NCBI GenBank assembly: GCA_046262315.1
Contig: JBHEMZ010000056.1
Location: forward strand, 1 to 43,724
Direction: 5' to 3'
Source of the DNA: JACVRM01 sp046262315
GTDB taxonomy: Bacteria > Actinomycetota > Thermoleophilia > Gaiellales > Gaiellaceae
Length of the DNA: 43,724 nucleotides
A program made the translations under genes and the position numbers. Of this stretch, positions 7,488 through 17,284 are shown one piece after another. The stretch's first letter is position 1. Every line of letters starts with the position of its first letter. Below the pieces are notes generated by a model, which was not told the origin of the DNA, did no database searches, and saw only the letters and a list, made by a program, of their open reading frames with translations.

Positions 7488-8342
7488 CTAGCGCCTGCGC
7501 TTGATCGTCACGGTAAAACTCGCGCGCCCCGTGTTCGCGCTCGTGTCGGTCGCTGAACACCGGACAATCGTGCGTCGGCCGACCTTGAAGCGGCTGCCGG
7601 AACGCGGCTGGCACGAGACCGGCACGGCTCTGTCCACGTTGTCGGTGGCCGCAAGCTGGTACCGCACGCGCACTCGCGTGGCCTTGCGCGGGGCGCGAAC
7701 GACCTTCCCGACCGCGCCTTTGATCGTTGGTGGCGCCATGTCGAACTCGAAGTTGGGGACGACCAGCGTCCCTTCCCAGATGTCTGTTGCGGCGCCGTGC
7801 CCGGCGCTCGTTCTGCGGACCTGCGTGCGCCTTACCACGCCACTACCCGAGGCGCCCGCATACACGCCTGATCCCCCTGTGACCGTGAAAGCCTGCGTTG
7901 GACTGAGCACCGTGTCGGAAGGCGGTCCTTGCAGGCAGCCGTCGACGGCGCCCAGATCCAAGAAAATCTCGCCCTTCCCTTTCACGATCAGCCGGGCCGG
8001 GTAGGCCAAGACGTAGAAGCCGCCGGGGCATGCAGAACCTGGCTGCGCCTCGACCGGGTAGATGTACGACTGGGAGACGAAGCCAAGCCCAGGCACAGCG
8101 ACGGGGCCGCCCGGGTGCCCATAGCAGAGGACGGTGGGCGGGTAGCTACCCACACAGGCGTCAGGGCGTCCTTGCCACGGGACTTCGACGCGGAGCGAAG
8201 CGCTCCCAGCGGGGCTCCCCGAGGCGACCGCAACGAGCGTGACCCCTGCGACGAGAGCCGCGCTGACGACGACCCAACACGCCCGCCCGCAGATCGCACG
8301 GCCTGCGGAGAAAGCAATCCACCTTCTAATCGTCCCCTCCAT
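7488..8342 (-). CDS. Secreted protein with C-terminal HYR-type domain
   Basis: This 284-residue protein starts at ATG 8342 behind GAGGGAGGG. A signal peptide or anchor (about residues 20-45, CWVVVSAALVAGVTLVAVAS) is followed by a Cys-containing region of no known family with GGSGVYAGASGSG. A C-terminal segment has the hyalin-repeat layout (APPTIKG, AATDNVDRAVPVSCQP, RTIVRCSATDTSANTGRASF), an Ig-like fold found in surface or adhesive proteins. It ends with basic KRRR. It probably acts outside the membrane in adhesion or envelope organisation, which is an inference from the domain. It stands alone, facing away from the GTPase pair. Confidence 0.65.
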   Translation of the reverse strand: MEGTIRRWIAFSAGRAICGRACWVVVSAALVAGVTLVAVASGSPAGSASLRVEVPWQGRPDACVGSYPPTVLCYGHPGGPVAVPGLGFVSQSYIYPVEAQPGSACPGGFYVLAYPARLIVKGKGEIFLDLGAVDGCLQGPPSDTVLSPTQAFTVTGGSGVYAGASGSGVVRRTQVRRTSAGHGAATDIWEGTLVVPNFEFDMAPPTIKGAVGKVVRAPRKATRVRVRYQLAATDNVDRAVPVSCQPRSGSRFKVGRRTIVRCSATDTSANTGRASFTVTIKRRR

Positions 8343-8429
8343 CTGCCCTCCCTCGGACGCCGCGACCACGAAGTAACAGTTTCACACCTCGCTCGCGTTG
8401 GCGCGGCCTGTCACCGATTAGAGGGCGGC

Positions 8430-9337
8430 CGCCTCGCGAAAACTGCATCACGGTTCCGCCGGCCTCGAGGATCGCCTCATTCATCTGCGCGCGGTGCGCA
8501 TTGAGCTGGCCGGCAAGCGCGCTCGGATCGGCGTGCTCGGCGATGACGAGTAGTCGCGCACATCCGACATCAGAACGGTGACGTCGAGCAACTCCGTCTC
8601 GCCGATGCGGCGGCCACCTCGGCGCACCTGATCTGCGAGCCCACCCGGTAGCAAGCGGCTCAAACGCTCCCCCTGTTCCTCCCGCTCGACGATCGCCTGA
8701 TGCAGCGTTCGGAGGCGCTGCAGCGCCCGCTCGTCCCCCTGCCCGGCGCCCGCGGCGAGCTTGCGAAAGAGCTGCTCGACGGCGCTCGACACCGCCTCGG
8801 GCGTCGTTCGCTCCGCGACCGCGATCGCCTTGATATGCCGGCCCTCCGCGATCTGTCGGAGCAGGTCGTCTTCCGGGGGGTGAGACTGTCGTCTCGGACC
8901 GGGTTGATGAGCAGCTCGACGATCCTGGGGTCGATCACCGAGCCGCCGCCCGTCACCTCGCGGATTGCCCGTGCGAGCTGGTCCCCTTCGGCGACCCGAT
9001 CCTTCAGCAGGTATGCGAATCCCGCCGCGCCCTCGCCGAAGAGCGAAACCGCATAGGCAGGATCATCGAACTGCGACAGGATGACGACCCCGGTACCTGG
9101 GTGGCTCTTGCGGATCTGGAGGGCGGCATCGATTCCCTCACGCTGAAATGCAGGCGGCATGCGGATGTTCGTAACGACCGCCCGGGGAACGAACTCCTCG
9201 GCCCCCGCGATCAGACCGTCGTAATCCGCCGCTGCACCCACCACCTGGAGATCGTTCTCGAGCTCGATCAACGCCCGCACTCCTTCGCGCGCGATCAGGT
9301 TGTCGTCCGCGAGGAAGACGGTGATGAGTTCGCCCAC
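8430..9337 (-). pseudogene. Decayed response regulator with LuxR-like HTH and class III cyclase remnant
   Basis: From GTG 9337 the reading gives a receiver domain (VFLADDNLIAREGVRALIE, VVILSQFDDPAYA, GFAYLLKDRV), but the phospho-acceptor position reads VVTNIRMPP, Asn for Asp. Near 8880, in a GGGGGG run, the frame shifts. The next frame then encodes an HTH-like region and linker (AVEQLFRKLAAG, HQAIVEREEQGERLSRLLPG) and the opening of a class III nucleotide cyclase domain (LLDVTVLMSDVRDYS). A second indel near 8552 shifts again to IAEHADPSALAGQLNAHR and EAGGTVMQF. The rest of the cyclase domain is missing at about 8430. REC-HTH-cyclase is an uncommon order. Two indels, loss of Asp and truncation indicate a dead gene. 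Confidence 0.65.
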
Positions 9338-9381
9338 TTTGTGCGGCACCGACCGACGCAGGGACGCGTTCGCCTTCGCGC

Positions 9382-9993
9382 GTGACACACGCGGGCGCGG
9401 CGAGTGAGTACGCGGCTCCCATCGCGGGCCCACTACCCTCGGCGTATGCCTGCAGACGCGACGAGGGAGGACCTGCGCTGAGCCGCGCACACGAGGAACA
9501 GAAAGCGCATGGCCACGCCGAACCGAATGAAAACGCTCCTGCGGCGGCGCCCACTGAACTCAACCGGCTCGCCATCAGCGCCACGAACCACTGCCTCACC
9601 GGATGCGTGCTCGGGGAGGTGACCGGGATGACGATCGCTGCCGCGCTTGGCTGGGGCGACCTCGCCTCGATCGCACTGGCCGTCGGGCTCGCCTTCCTGT
9701 TCGGCTACAGCCTCACCTCACTACCGCTGCTGCGGGCGCGCCTCCCGCTCGCCGCGATCGTGCCGATCGCGCTCGCCGCCGACACCGTTTCGATCGCGAT
9801 CATGGAGCTGATCGACAACCTCACGATGGTGCTCGTCCCCGGTGCGATGGAGGCGGGCATTGCCGATCTGAGGTTCTGGGCGCCGCTGCTCGGAGGCTTC
9901 GTCATCGCGTGGCCGCCCGCCTTCGCCGTGAACCGGGCGATGATCCGCCGCGGCACGGGCCACGCGGTAGTGCACGAGCACCACGCGCGCTAA
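9382..9993 (+). CDS. DUF4396-family membrane protein
   Basis: The core reads ATNHCLTGCVLGEVTGM, the signature of DUF4396 proteins, followed by membrane segments at LASIALAVGLAFLFGYSL, LPLAAIVPIALAADTVSIAI and FWAPLLGGFVIAWPPAFAVN. The C-terminus is His-rich (HAVVHEHHAR). The paired Cys and terminal His could bind metal; DUF4396 genes often lie beside copper or heavy-metal genes, as here next to csoR-copA-copZ, but the function is unknown. The true start is uncertain: GTG 9382 gives 203 residues with a non-conserved leader, while a CTG at 9478 sits 7 bases after GGGAGGAC and would give a protein closer to the family's size. It converges on csoR. Confidence 0.65.
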   Translation: MTHAGAASEYAAPIAGPLPSAYACRRDEGGPALSRAHEEQKAHGHAEPNENAPAAAPTELNRLAISATNHCLTGCVLGEVTGMTIAAALGWGDLASIALAVGLAFLFGYSLTSLPLLRARLPLAAIVPIALAADTVSIAIMELIDNLTMVLVPGAMEAGIADLRFWAPLLGGFVIAWPPAFAVNRAMIRRGTGHAVVHEHHAR

Positions 9994-10005
9994 GGCGTGC
10001 GCGCG
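9984..10005. terminator. Possible bidirectional hairpin between DUF4396 and csoR
   Basis: CGCGCGC and GCGCGCG form a 7-bp stem around TAAGGCGT, overlapping the end of the DUF4396 gene. It is followed by GGTTGTC, a weak T-rich tract. Position between convergent genes supports termination. Confidence 0.35.
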
Positions 10006-10011
10006 CGGTTG

Positions 10012-10296
10012 TCAGGCCGTCTTCGCGAACCGCTGGACGGCCGCGAGCAGCTCGCCGGTCTTCTCGGCGACAACACGCTCGTCGCCCGTCGCGATCGCGT
10101 CGGCGACGCAGTGGTTCACGTGGTCGTGGAGCACCTCGAACGCGAGGCTCTCGATCGCCGTCTTGACCGCGCCGACCTGGGTCAGGATGTCGATGCAGTA
10201 GCGGTCTTCCTCGACCATCCGCTCGATGCCGCGCACCTGCCCCTCGATCCGGTGCAGGCGCTTGACCAGCGCCTCCTTGTCATAGCCGTGCTCCAT
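10012..10296 (-). CDS. csoR: Copper-sensing repressor CsoR
   Basis: This 94-residue all-helical protein has the CsoR/FrmR layout with RLHRIEGQVRGIERMVEED and the copper ligand set Cys34, His59, Cys63 (spacing x24 and x3, as in CsoR of Mycobacterium tuberculosis). Apo-CsoR binds its operator and Cu(I) releases it. Its ATG directly abuts the copA stop (TAGATG), with GGAGGTGAG inside the end of copA, so it is the last gene of the copZ-copA-csoR operon and is likely autoregulated through the operator at 12652-12666. A nickel or formaldehyde sensor of the same fold is unlikely given the Cys-His-Cys set and the copper neighbours. Confidence 0.9.
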   Translation of the reverse strand: MEHGYDKEALVKRLHRIEGQVRGIERMVEEDRYCIDILTQVGAVKTAIESLAFEVLHDHVNHCVADAIATGDERVVAEKTGELLAAVQRFAKTA

Positions 10297-12414
10297 CTAG
10301 CTCACCTCCCTGAAGCTGCGGAAGCGGCGCAGCCGCAGCGAGTTCGAGACGACGAAGAGGCTCGAGAACGCCATCGCCGCCGCGGCGACGATCGGATTGA
10401 GAAGGCCTGCCACCGCGAGCGGGATTGCGGCGACGTTGTAGGCGAAGGCCCAGAAGAGGTTGGCCCTGATCGTCGCCAGGGTCCGCCGCGCGAGGCGGAT
10501 CGCATCGGAAGCCGCCCGCAGGTCGCCCGAGACGAGGGTCAGGTCGGAGGCCTCGATAGCCACATCCGTGCCCGTTCCAATCGCGAGTCCGAGGTCGGCC
10601 TGGGCCAGCGCCGGAGCGTCGTTCACACCGTCACCGACCATGGCGACGACCTCGCCTGCGTCCTGCAAGCGCCGAACCTCCGCGACTTTGTCTTCCGGAT
10701 AGACCTCCGCAAGAACGTGCTCGATCCCGACTTCATTCGCGATCACGCGGGCGGTCTTTTCCCGGTCGCCGGTGAGCAGCACTGGTGTGAGCCCCAGGTC
10801 GCGTAGCTGACGGACCGCCTCGCGGCTCGTCTCCTTGACGGTGTCGCGGACGACGAGCAGCCCACGTCGCTCACCGTCCCAGCGCACCTCGATGCCCTCG
10901 CCGCCGCGCCCGACCTCCACCTCGCGCCCGTCGACGACGCCGACGACGCCGATGCCTGGCCGGTTGCGGAAGTCCTCGACGGTGGCAAGGCGGCCGAGCT
11001 CGACGCGGGCGCGCGTCGCCACCGCCTGCGCGACGGGATGCTCGCTCGCTGCCTCGACCGCCCCGGCGTAGCGCAGGATCTCGTCGCGCGTGGCGCCGTT
11101 CAGCGCGACGACATCGACGAGCTCCATCTTTCCCTCCGTCACCGTGCCGGTCTTGTCGAGGACGATCGTGCTGATCCGCCGCGTCTGCTCGAGGACCTCG
11201 GGGCCCTTGATCAGGATCCCGAGCTGTGCGCCACGGCCGGTTCCGACCATGAGCGCCGTCGGAGTCGCGAGCCCTAGTGCGCAGGGGCAGGCGATGATCA
11301 GGACCGCGACGGCAGCCGTGAAGGCGGCGCCGGCGTCGCCCGAGACCATCAGCCAGCCGGTCAGCGTCGCAACCGAGATCGCGATCACCACGGGGACGAA
11401 CACTGCTGAGACACGGTCCACGAGACGCTGGATCGGCGCCTTGCCGGCCTGCGCCTCGGCCACGAGCCGGGCGATCTGCGCGAGCGCGGTGTCGGCACCC
11501 ACCTTGGTCGCGCGCACGACCAGCCGACCGTAGCTGTTGATCGACGCGCCGGCGACCTGGGCACCCGCCTCGACCTCGACCGGTACCGATTCGCCCGTCA
11601 GCATCGACTGGTCGACCGCGGATGCCCCTTCCTCGACGATGCCGTCCGTTGCGATCTTCTCCCCCGGCCGCACGACAACGCGGTCACCGACTCGCAGCTC
11701 TTCGATCGGCACCAGCACCTCCTCGCCGTCGCGCCGCACGCGCGCCTCCTTTGCCCCGAGCTCGAGCAGTGCACGGATGGCGGCGCTCGAGCGGCGGCGA
11801 GCATGCGCCTCGAGGTAGCGACCGAGCAGGATCAGGGTCGTGATCACGGCGGCGACCTCGAAGTAGGTGTGCTCGTCGAGGCCACCGAGAAGGACGGCCG
11901 CCGACCACGCCCAGGCGGCGAGCGTGCCGATCGCGATCAGCGTGTCCATCGTCGCCGCCAAGTGCCGGGCGTTCAGCGCCGCCGCTCGATGGAACGGCCA
12001 GCCGCTCCAGAGCACGACCGGCGTCGCGAGCGCGAAGGCGACCCACTCCCAGCCGGCGAACTGGAGCGGTCCGACCATCGCCAGGAAGGTCAGAGGGACG
12101 GTCAGCGCCGCCGCGACGACAAGTCGCCGATGCAGCCGCCGTGCCGCACGCTCCGACGACTCCGCCTGTGTCGCGTCCGCCGCCGCCCGCGGCAGTGCCG
12201 CCCCGTAGCCGATCCCCTCGACCGCGCCGATGAGCGCCTCGACGTCGACGCGCGTGCGGTCGAAGGAGACCGTCGCCTCCCCGGTGACGTAGTTCACCGC
12301 CGCCTCGACGCCGTCGAGCTTGTTCAGCTTGCGCTCGACCCGCGCCGCGCAAGCGGCGCAGGTCATGCCCTCGATCTCGAGACGGACGCGCTTCGTGGCG
12401 GCGGTCGCCATCAC
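10297..12414 (-). CDS. copA: Copper-exporting P1B-type ATPase CopA
   Basis: This 705-residue protein has one N-terminal heavy-metal-associated domain with GMTCAAC (Cys19, Cys22). It then shows eight expected membrane spans, the actuator TGES (273-276), the membrane metal site CPC (376-378), the phosphorylation motif DKTGT (420-424), SEHP (457-460) and GDGVNDAP (594-601). CPC with a later YN and MxxS-type pattern marks Cu(I) export across the inner membrane driven by ATP. The length is near the family norm for one HMA domain. It starts at GTG 12414 or ATG 12411, overlapping the copZ stop, and its stop touches csoR. No defect was seen. Confidence 0.93.
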   Translation of the reverse strand: MMATAATKRVRLEIEGMTCAACAARVERKLNKLDGVEAAVNYVTGEATVSFDRTRVDVEALIGAVEGIGYGAALPRAAADATQAESSERAARRLHRRLVVAAALTVPLTFLAMVGPLQFAGWEWVAFALATPVVLWSGWPFHRAAALNARHLAATMDTLIAIGTLAAWAWSAAVLLGGLDEHTYFEVAAVITTLILLGRYLEAHARRRSSAAIRALLELGAKEARVRRDGEEVLVPIEELRVGDRVVVRPGEKIATDGIVEEGASAVDQSMLTGESVPVEVEAGAQVAGASINSYGRLVVRATKVGADTALAQIARLVAEAQAGKAPIQRLVDRVSAVFVPVVIAISVATLTGWLMVSGDAGAAFTAAVAVLIIACPCALGLATPTALMVGTGRGAQLGILIKGPEVLEQTRRISTIVLDKTGTVTEGKMELVDVVALNGATRDEILRYAGAVEAASEHPVAQAVATRARVELGRLATVEDFRNRPGIGVVGVVDGREVEVGRGGEGIEVRWDGERRGLLVVRDTVKETSREAVRQLRDLGLTPVLLTGDREKTARVIANEVGIEHVLAEVYPEDKVAEVRRLQDAGEVVAMVGDGVNDAPALAQADLGLAIGTGTDVAIEASDLTLVSGDLRAASDAIRLARRTLATIRANLFWAFAYNVAAIPLAVAGLLNPIVAAAAMAFSSLFVVSNSLRLRRFRSFREVS

Positions 12415-12617
12415 GCGGCGACCTCGAAGCCAGCCTCGTCGATCGCCGCGCGGAGCGCCGCGTCCTCGAGGCGGCTGCCTCTGACCGTGACGAGCTTCGT
12501 GTCCAGGTCGACGTCCACCGACTCGACGCCGTCGACCGCCTGCAGCTCACGCTCGACGGCCTCTCTGCAGTGGCCGCAATGGACTCCGGGGACGCTGTAG
12601 ATCTCGCTCTCGCTCAT
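12411..12617 (-). CDS. copZ: Copper chaperone CopZ-like HMA protein
   Basis: This 68-residue single heavy-metal-associated domain has the metal loop VHCGHC (Cys at about 14 and 17) and the ferredoxin-like pattern VDGVESVDVDLDTKLVTV. It would carry Cu(I) to the CopA N-terminal domain in the cytoplasm. ATG 12617 follows AGGAGAAGGAGAGGAC. Longer upstream readings run into the promoter and are not used. It is the first gene of the operon, its stop overlaps the copA start (GTGATG), and the promoter with a CsoR-type operator lies about 30 bases upstream. Confidence 0.88.
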   Translation of the reverse strand: MSESEIYSVPGVHCGHCREAVERELQAVDGVESVDVDLDTKLVTVRGSRLEDAALRAAIDEAGFEVAA

Positions 12618-12647
12618 GTCCTCTCCTTCTCCTCGACCAGCGAGACC

Positions 12648-12676
12648 ATAATACCCCACCGGGGTAATGAAGCTAA
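12648..12676 (-). promoter_or_regulatory. Copper-responsive promoter with CsoR operator
   Basis: TACCCC-ACC-GGGGTA (12652-12666) is a perfect 6-bp-arm palindrome of the G-tract type bound by CsoR. On the minus strand a -10 TATTAT (12653-12648) and a -35-like TTAGCT (12676-12671) are 17 bases apart, and the operator fills the spacer and overlaps the -10. Bound CsoR would thus block RNA polymerase, with relief by Cu(I). It serves copZ-copA-csoR. Confidence 0.75.
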
Positions 12677-12725
12677 CTCTTGCAGTGTGGCAGCCGACGA
12701 CGCGCACGCAAGCTCGGATCCTGTT

Positions 12726-12895
12726 TTACGCACCTCGCGCCGCCGCCGCACGGCGCGCGCTGATGCCCCGCATCAGTGAACCCACGCCGGCTCCGGTGAT
12801 GGACAACCCGCGCCGCGGCGTGCCGCGTGTCGCGCCGGTCACGAGCGCGACCTTGCCGTCGAGCGGTCTCGGGTTCGCTGGAGTGCTCGTGCTGC
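12726..12895 (-). pseudogene. Short-chain dehydrogenase stub
   Basis: On the minus strand, PRPLDGKVALVTGATRG is the classic N-terminus of SDR enzymes, with the TGxxxGxG cofactor motif broken after TGATRG. It then runs into a Gly/Arg-rich tail and stops after about 50 codons. No start codon is visible at the expected place; the reading has GATAGC where an ATG would be. It lies 20-190 bases downstream of the FAD oxidase pseudogene. An internal deletion has probably removed most of the gene. Confidence 0.45.
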
Positions 12896-12912
12896 TATCG
12901 CAGCTAGCTCGG

Positions 12913-14238
12913 CTAGATGTTCTGGTTGATCCGGAAGAAGTTGTCCGGGTCGTACTTCTGCTTCCGGGCTCGCAGCCGGTCGTACTTCTCCGTCCCGTAG
13001 GACTGGCGGATCCGCTCGGCCCCCTCGTCACCCAGGAAGTTCATGTACACGCCTTCGTGCCACGGCTCCAGCGCTGACCAGAAGCTCTGCACCCACTCGC
13101 GCTCCTCGTCAAAGCCCTCGCTCGTCTCCGTGCTCGCGCCGATGTTGTACGTGAAGGCCGCCGTGCGGCCGTTGAACGCGGTCTCGTCGTCGCCCACCCG
13201 GCCGACCGCTCCGCCCATCTGCCAGATCGGGAAAGACGTCAGCGGCGAGGCGATTTGCAGCGAGCGCTCGACCGTGATGTCGATGATCTCGTCGTTCAGC
13301 TCCGCGACGTCGCAGCTCTTGAAGTAGTACCAGCGGCCCGGCACGAAGCTCGGGTCGAACATCGCCTGGTGCGTCAAATACGGCTTCGGCATGCAGACGT
13401 CCGCGACCGGCGAGCCAAACTCCTTCAGCGGACGGATGAACTTCTCTCCCTCCTCCACGTCGCCGGCCCAGCAGCAGGATGACCATCACGACCGGCTTTC
13501 CGTGCAGCTCCTCCGGTACGAACGGCAGCGGCGGCGCCTTGCTGTGGACGACGATCGTCATCAGCTCGTCCGGCGCCTCCGCGACCCAGTCGCGGTAGAA
13601 ACGCAGGACCTCCCCGGACTGCTCCATCGGCCAGAACACCCGCCCTGCCAGCACCTGCGTCCCCAGCGGCACGCAGCGGAACTCGAACTCCGTGACGATC
13701 CCGAAGTTGCCACCGCCGCCGCGCACGCCCCAGAAGATCTGCGTTCTCCTCCGCGCTCGCCTTGACGAACTCGCCGTCCGCGGTCACGAGATCCACCGAG
13801 ACCAGCTGGTCGATCGACAGACCGTGCTTGCGCATGATCCAGCCGATCCCGCCGCCGAGCGTGAGCCCGGCCACGCCGGTATGCGTGACGATGCCGGACG
13901 GCACTGCGAGCCCGAACGCCTGCGTCTCCCTGTCGAGCTCGCCGAGCAAGACGCCGGCTTGCACGCGCGCCGTGCACTTCTCAGGATCGACGCGGACGCC
14001 TTCATCGGCGAGAGATCGATCATCAACGCGTCGTCTGCGACCGAAAGGCCCGGGAACGAGTGCCCGCCGCTCCGCACCGCAACCGGCAGGCCGCTCGCGC
14101 GCCCGAACTTCACCGCGGCGATCACGTCCGAGACACCCGCGCAGCGAACGATCACCGCCGGGTGCTTGTCGAACGAGCCGTTCCAGATCTTGCGATGCAG
14201 ATCGTACTCGCGATCCCCGGGACGAACGACGTGCCCAC
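12913..14238 (-). pseudogene. FAD-linked oxidase of the berberine-bridge type, frameshifted and fused at its N-terminus
   Basis: Pieces in three frames make one FAD_binding_4/BBE protein. The first has PAVIVRCAGVSDVIAAVKFGR and RSGGHSFPG, whose His normally links FAD covalently. The second has GIVTHTGVAGLTLGGGIGW. The third has GGGGNFGIVTEFEF. The last is the BBE tail with KYDPDNFFRINQNI. Breaks lie near 13990 (GGG read as GG), 13735 (a CT lost from CTCTTC) and 13460. The N-terminus lacks its own start: it continues in frame from the WD40 repeats of the next gene upstream (junction near 14238). Such enzymes oxidise sugars or alkaloids with O2; this copy cannot be functional as read. Confidence 0.75.
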
Positions 14239-17200
14239 GTCGCGTCCCGGAGAGATCCCAGATCATGAGGCTGCCGTCGAGGCTGACGGTGTAGAGCGTG
14301 GCACCGTCGGGCGAGAACGCAGACTCAAGGACCCGGCCGTTGTGCCCGGACAGCGTCTCCTCGATCGTCCCAGACGCGAGGTTCCAGACGATGACCTGCT
14401 TGTCGTCTCCCGTGCTGACCAGCCGGTTGCCGGGTCCGAAAGCGATCCCACTGACCTTCGCGTTGTGCCGCCCGTGCAGCTGACGCCCTTTTCCGGAGCG
14501 CAGGTCGTAGACGAGCACAGATCCGTCATTGTCTCCGACCGCGAGCTTCGAGGCATCGTGTGAGAGGTCATAGGGGGCGGGCGCGGGTGCCCGGGTCTTT
14601 ACCGATCCGAGCATCCTTCCGGTCTCTACGTCCCAGAGCTCACGGACCGCGGGACTCGTCTCGAGGGCGCCCGGGCTTCGATCGTCAGGAGGCGATCAGC
14701 GCCCTGCATGAATACGTCGTACAGGTGCCTTTGCTCCGGAACGCGAACCCGCCTGACGATCCTCTCAGTCGCCATGTCGCGGACGGTCGCAACGCCCGTC
14801 GCACTCACGGTGGCAAGGCGCATCAAGTCCGTCGTCAGGTGAAAACCCTGTACGTCGGCGGGGAGCAGGTCGTGTTCCTGGGCTTTCCGCTCGCGATGTC
14901 GACGATGACGAACCTCAGAGGCTCGGTTTGCCCAAGGGCGACGCTCCTGCCGTCGCTGACGAAGAGGAAGAACGCGGCTTCATGCATCCGGAGAATCTTT
15001 CGCGTGCGGGTATCGATGAGAGCGACACGCCTATCGTTGTTCTGGACGCCGTCGAATCTGCCGTCCGGCGTCGCGTCGACGAACAGGAGGCGTCCCGGGA
15101 GCGGCCGCAAGACCCCGATCGCGGCGGGGCTCCGCACGAGTGCGGCGAGCAGATTCCCTCGGGTGACAAGCGAATCGTCGAGGTTCACGCCTTCTCGCGC
15201 GAGCAGCAGTGAGAGATCGAGATCCTTCTGAACGAGCGCCTGAGCGCCGAGGCGCTGGGCCTCCGCCGACGTCGCGGCGCTCCTCGCGTCCTGCCGCTGG
15301 ACGAACGCAAGCCCCCCGGCTGCGATGGCTGCGACAAGGAAGATCGCCAGCGCGACGACCAGCCCGCGAAGTCGTCGGTTGCGCCTCCTGGTCGCCTCGA
15401 TCTCCCCGAGCTCGGCCTTGCGGCTTGCTGCAAGGAACTCGCGCTCCAGCTCGTTGAGCTCGGAGTCGTGGGGCTCCGCCCACTCGCTCGCTCCGGCAAG
15501 CCTCGTCCCACGGTAGAGCGCTCCCGGCTCGTTGCCGAGCGCCTCCCAGTCTTGCGCCGCCTCGGTGAGTCGCCGGTGCACGAGCCTCCCTTCGCGATCC
15601 TCGTCGAGCCAGGCTCGGAGCGTCGGCCAATGACGGATGAGCGCCTCGTGAGCGACCTCGACCGTCCGCTCGCCGATCGTGACGAGCCGGGCATCGGCGA
15701 GTACGCGGAGCAGCTCGTCGACGTCCGCAGCCTCCTCTTCCCGGGGTACGAGCTCAGCAACGCGCACTCGCCGACGCGTGTCCTCCGTCGCTTCGCCGAG
15801 CTCGGTGAGCCGAAGGAAGCTGTTGCGAGCAAGGATTTGCTGCTTTGGGGTCAACTGCTCGCGAAAGACGGTCTCCGCGGTCTTCGCGATCGCTCCCTGG
15901 ACGCCGCCGCACTGCAGATAGCCAAGAAGCGTGAGCATGCGACCACTGCGCCGCCTCCACGTCTCAAGCAGGCTGTGCGAGAGGAGCGGCAGCGCACCGG
16001 GCTCTCCGACGACGTCCCTTAGGATTCCCTCCACCAAACCGGGCTCGAGCACGAGCCCGGCTCGCTCGGCCGGTTGCTCGATAGCGCGTCGCAGCTCCTC
16101 CTCCGTCATCGGCCCGACGAGCGCCTGGTGCTCTTCCAACGCCGACGCGAGCTCTGGATAGAGAGCGCAATGGCCGTAGAAGTCCGCGCGAAGAGCGAGG
16201 ACGACGCGGACGTTGGCGTCGTCCGACCGAGTACCGTCGAGCAGTGCGGCGATGAAAACGATGCCGCTCTTCCTCGTCGCGGCAGAGGGTGAAGGCCTCT
16301 TCGAACTGATCGACGACCACAAGGACTGCGTGGCGACGATCGGCCCAGAGGGCGCCCTGATCCGACTCGTTGCGCTCGACAATCGGCTCTGCGCGGCGCT
16401 CGAACCGCACGCCGAGCGCGAGTTCACGCACAGGGTGCTCGCCGGGATTGAAGATGACCGGCAAGGCTCCTCTTCGCTCGAGCTCGGGGACGACGCCGGC
16501 GCGGGCGAGCGACGACTTCCCGCTCCCCGACGGCCCTACGACCGCGAGAAACGGCGCCTCCTCGAGCCGAGAGACGAGAGTCGCAACGAGCTCCTCACGC
16601 CCGAAGAAGATGTCGCGGTCCTCCCGCTCAAAGGGTTCGAGGCCCTTGTAAGGACAAGGGACGTCCGCTGGCGGACGCGAGTAGTCGGGGAGCCCTGCCG
16701 CAGCAGGGGTCTGCTCGTGGACGCGAGGAGGCGGAAACGTACTCGGTAGGCTCGCGACAACGAGCTGAAACAGGCGCTCCGGCTCGGGCAGATCCTTGAG
16801 CGAGTGGCGTCCTAGCTCGCGGAGAGTCCCGCCGGAGCGATTTCCGTCTGCGATGAGGCCGTGAGTCCGCTCCGACACGAGAATTTGGCCCCCGTGCGCC
16901 GCCGCCGCGATGCGGGCCGCCCGATGGACGTCGATACCCACGTAGTGCTCGTCCGCGACCAGCGGCTCGCCGGTATGGATGCCCATGCGCACACGCACCG
17001 AAGCTCCGTCCGGCCAGCCTTGGGCAGCGAGCGCCGTCTGAGAGGCGATAGCCGCGTTAACGGCGTCGCGGTGGTCGATAAAGGCGACGAAGAGACTGTC
17101 ACCCTGCGTGTCTACCTCGCGACCCCGATGCCGCTCGAAAGCCTCGCGGAGAATCCGCCTGTGCTCCGTGAGCAAGTGTGCGTAGCGCTCGCCGAGTTCG

Positions 17201-17271
17201 TGCAGCAGGCGCGTCGATCCCTCGATGTCCGTGAAGAGGAAGGTGACCGTACCGCTCGGAAGCTCCAGCAT
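14239..17271 (-). pseudogene. Adenylate cyclase-like / STAND NTPase / WD40 regulator, frameshifted and truncated
   Basis: From ATG 17271 the reading starts with a class III cyclase domain (GTVTFLFTDIEGSTRLL, DTQGDSLFVAF, VRMGIHTGEP, YVGIDVHRAARIA). It continues with PYKGLEPFEREDRDIFFGRE and a P-loop VVGPSGSGKSS of a STAND NTPase. After an indel at about 16255 (TTTT) come LALRADFYGH, a winged-helix-like region (EVAHEALIRHWPTL), a membrane segment (LVVALAIFLVAAIAAGGLAF) and WD40 blades. Further indels lie near 14870 (CCC) and 14680 (GGG). The last blade (SLDGSLMIWDLSGTRRG) runs straight into the FAD oxidase pseudogene, so the propeller end is missing. Intact relatives act as large signal-sensing ATPases of unknown ligand. 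Confidence 0.75.
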
Positions 17272-17284
17272 AGGCTGCTGAACT

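Noticed and set aside
12726..13031. Functional SDR gene after the FAD oxidase
   Set aside because: Only the first few residues of the Rossmann motif remain, there is no start codon, and the frame ends after about 50 codons.
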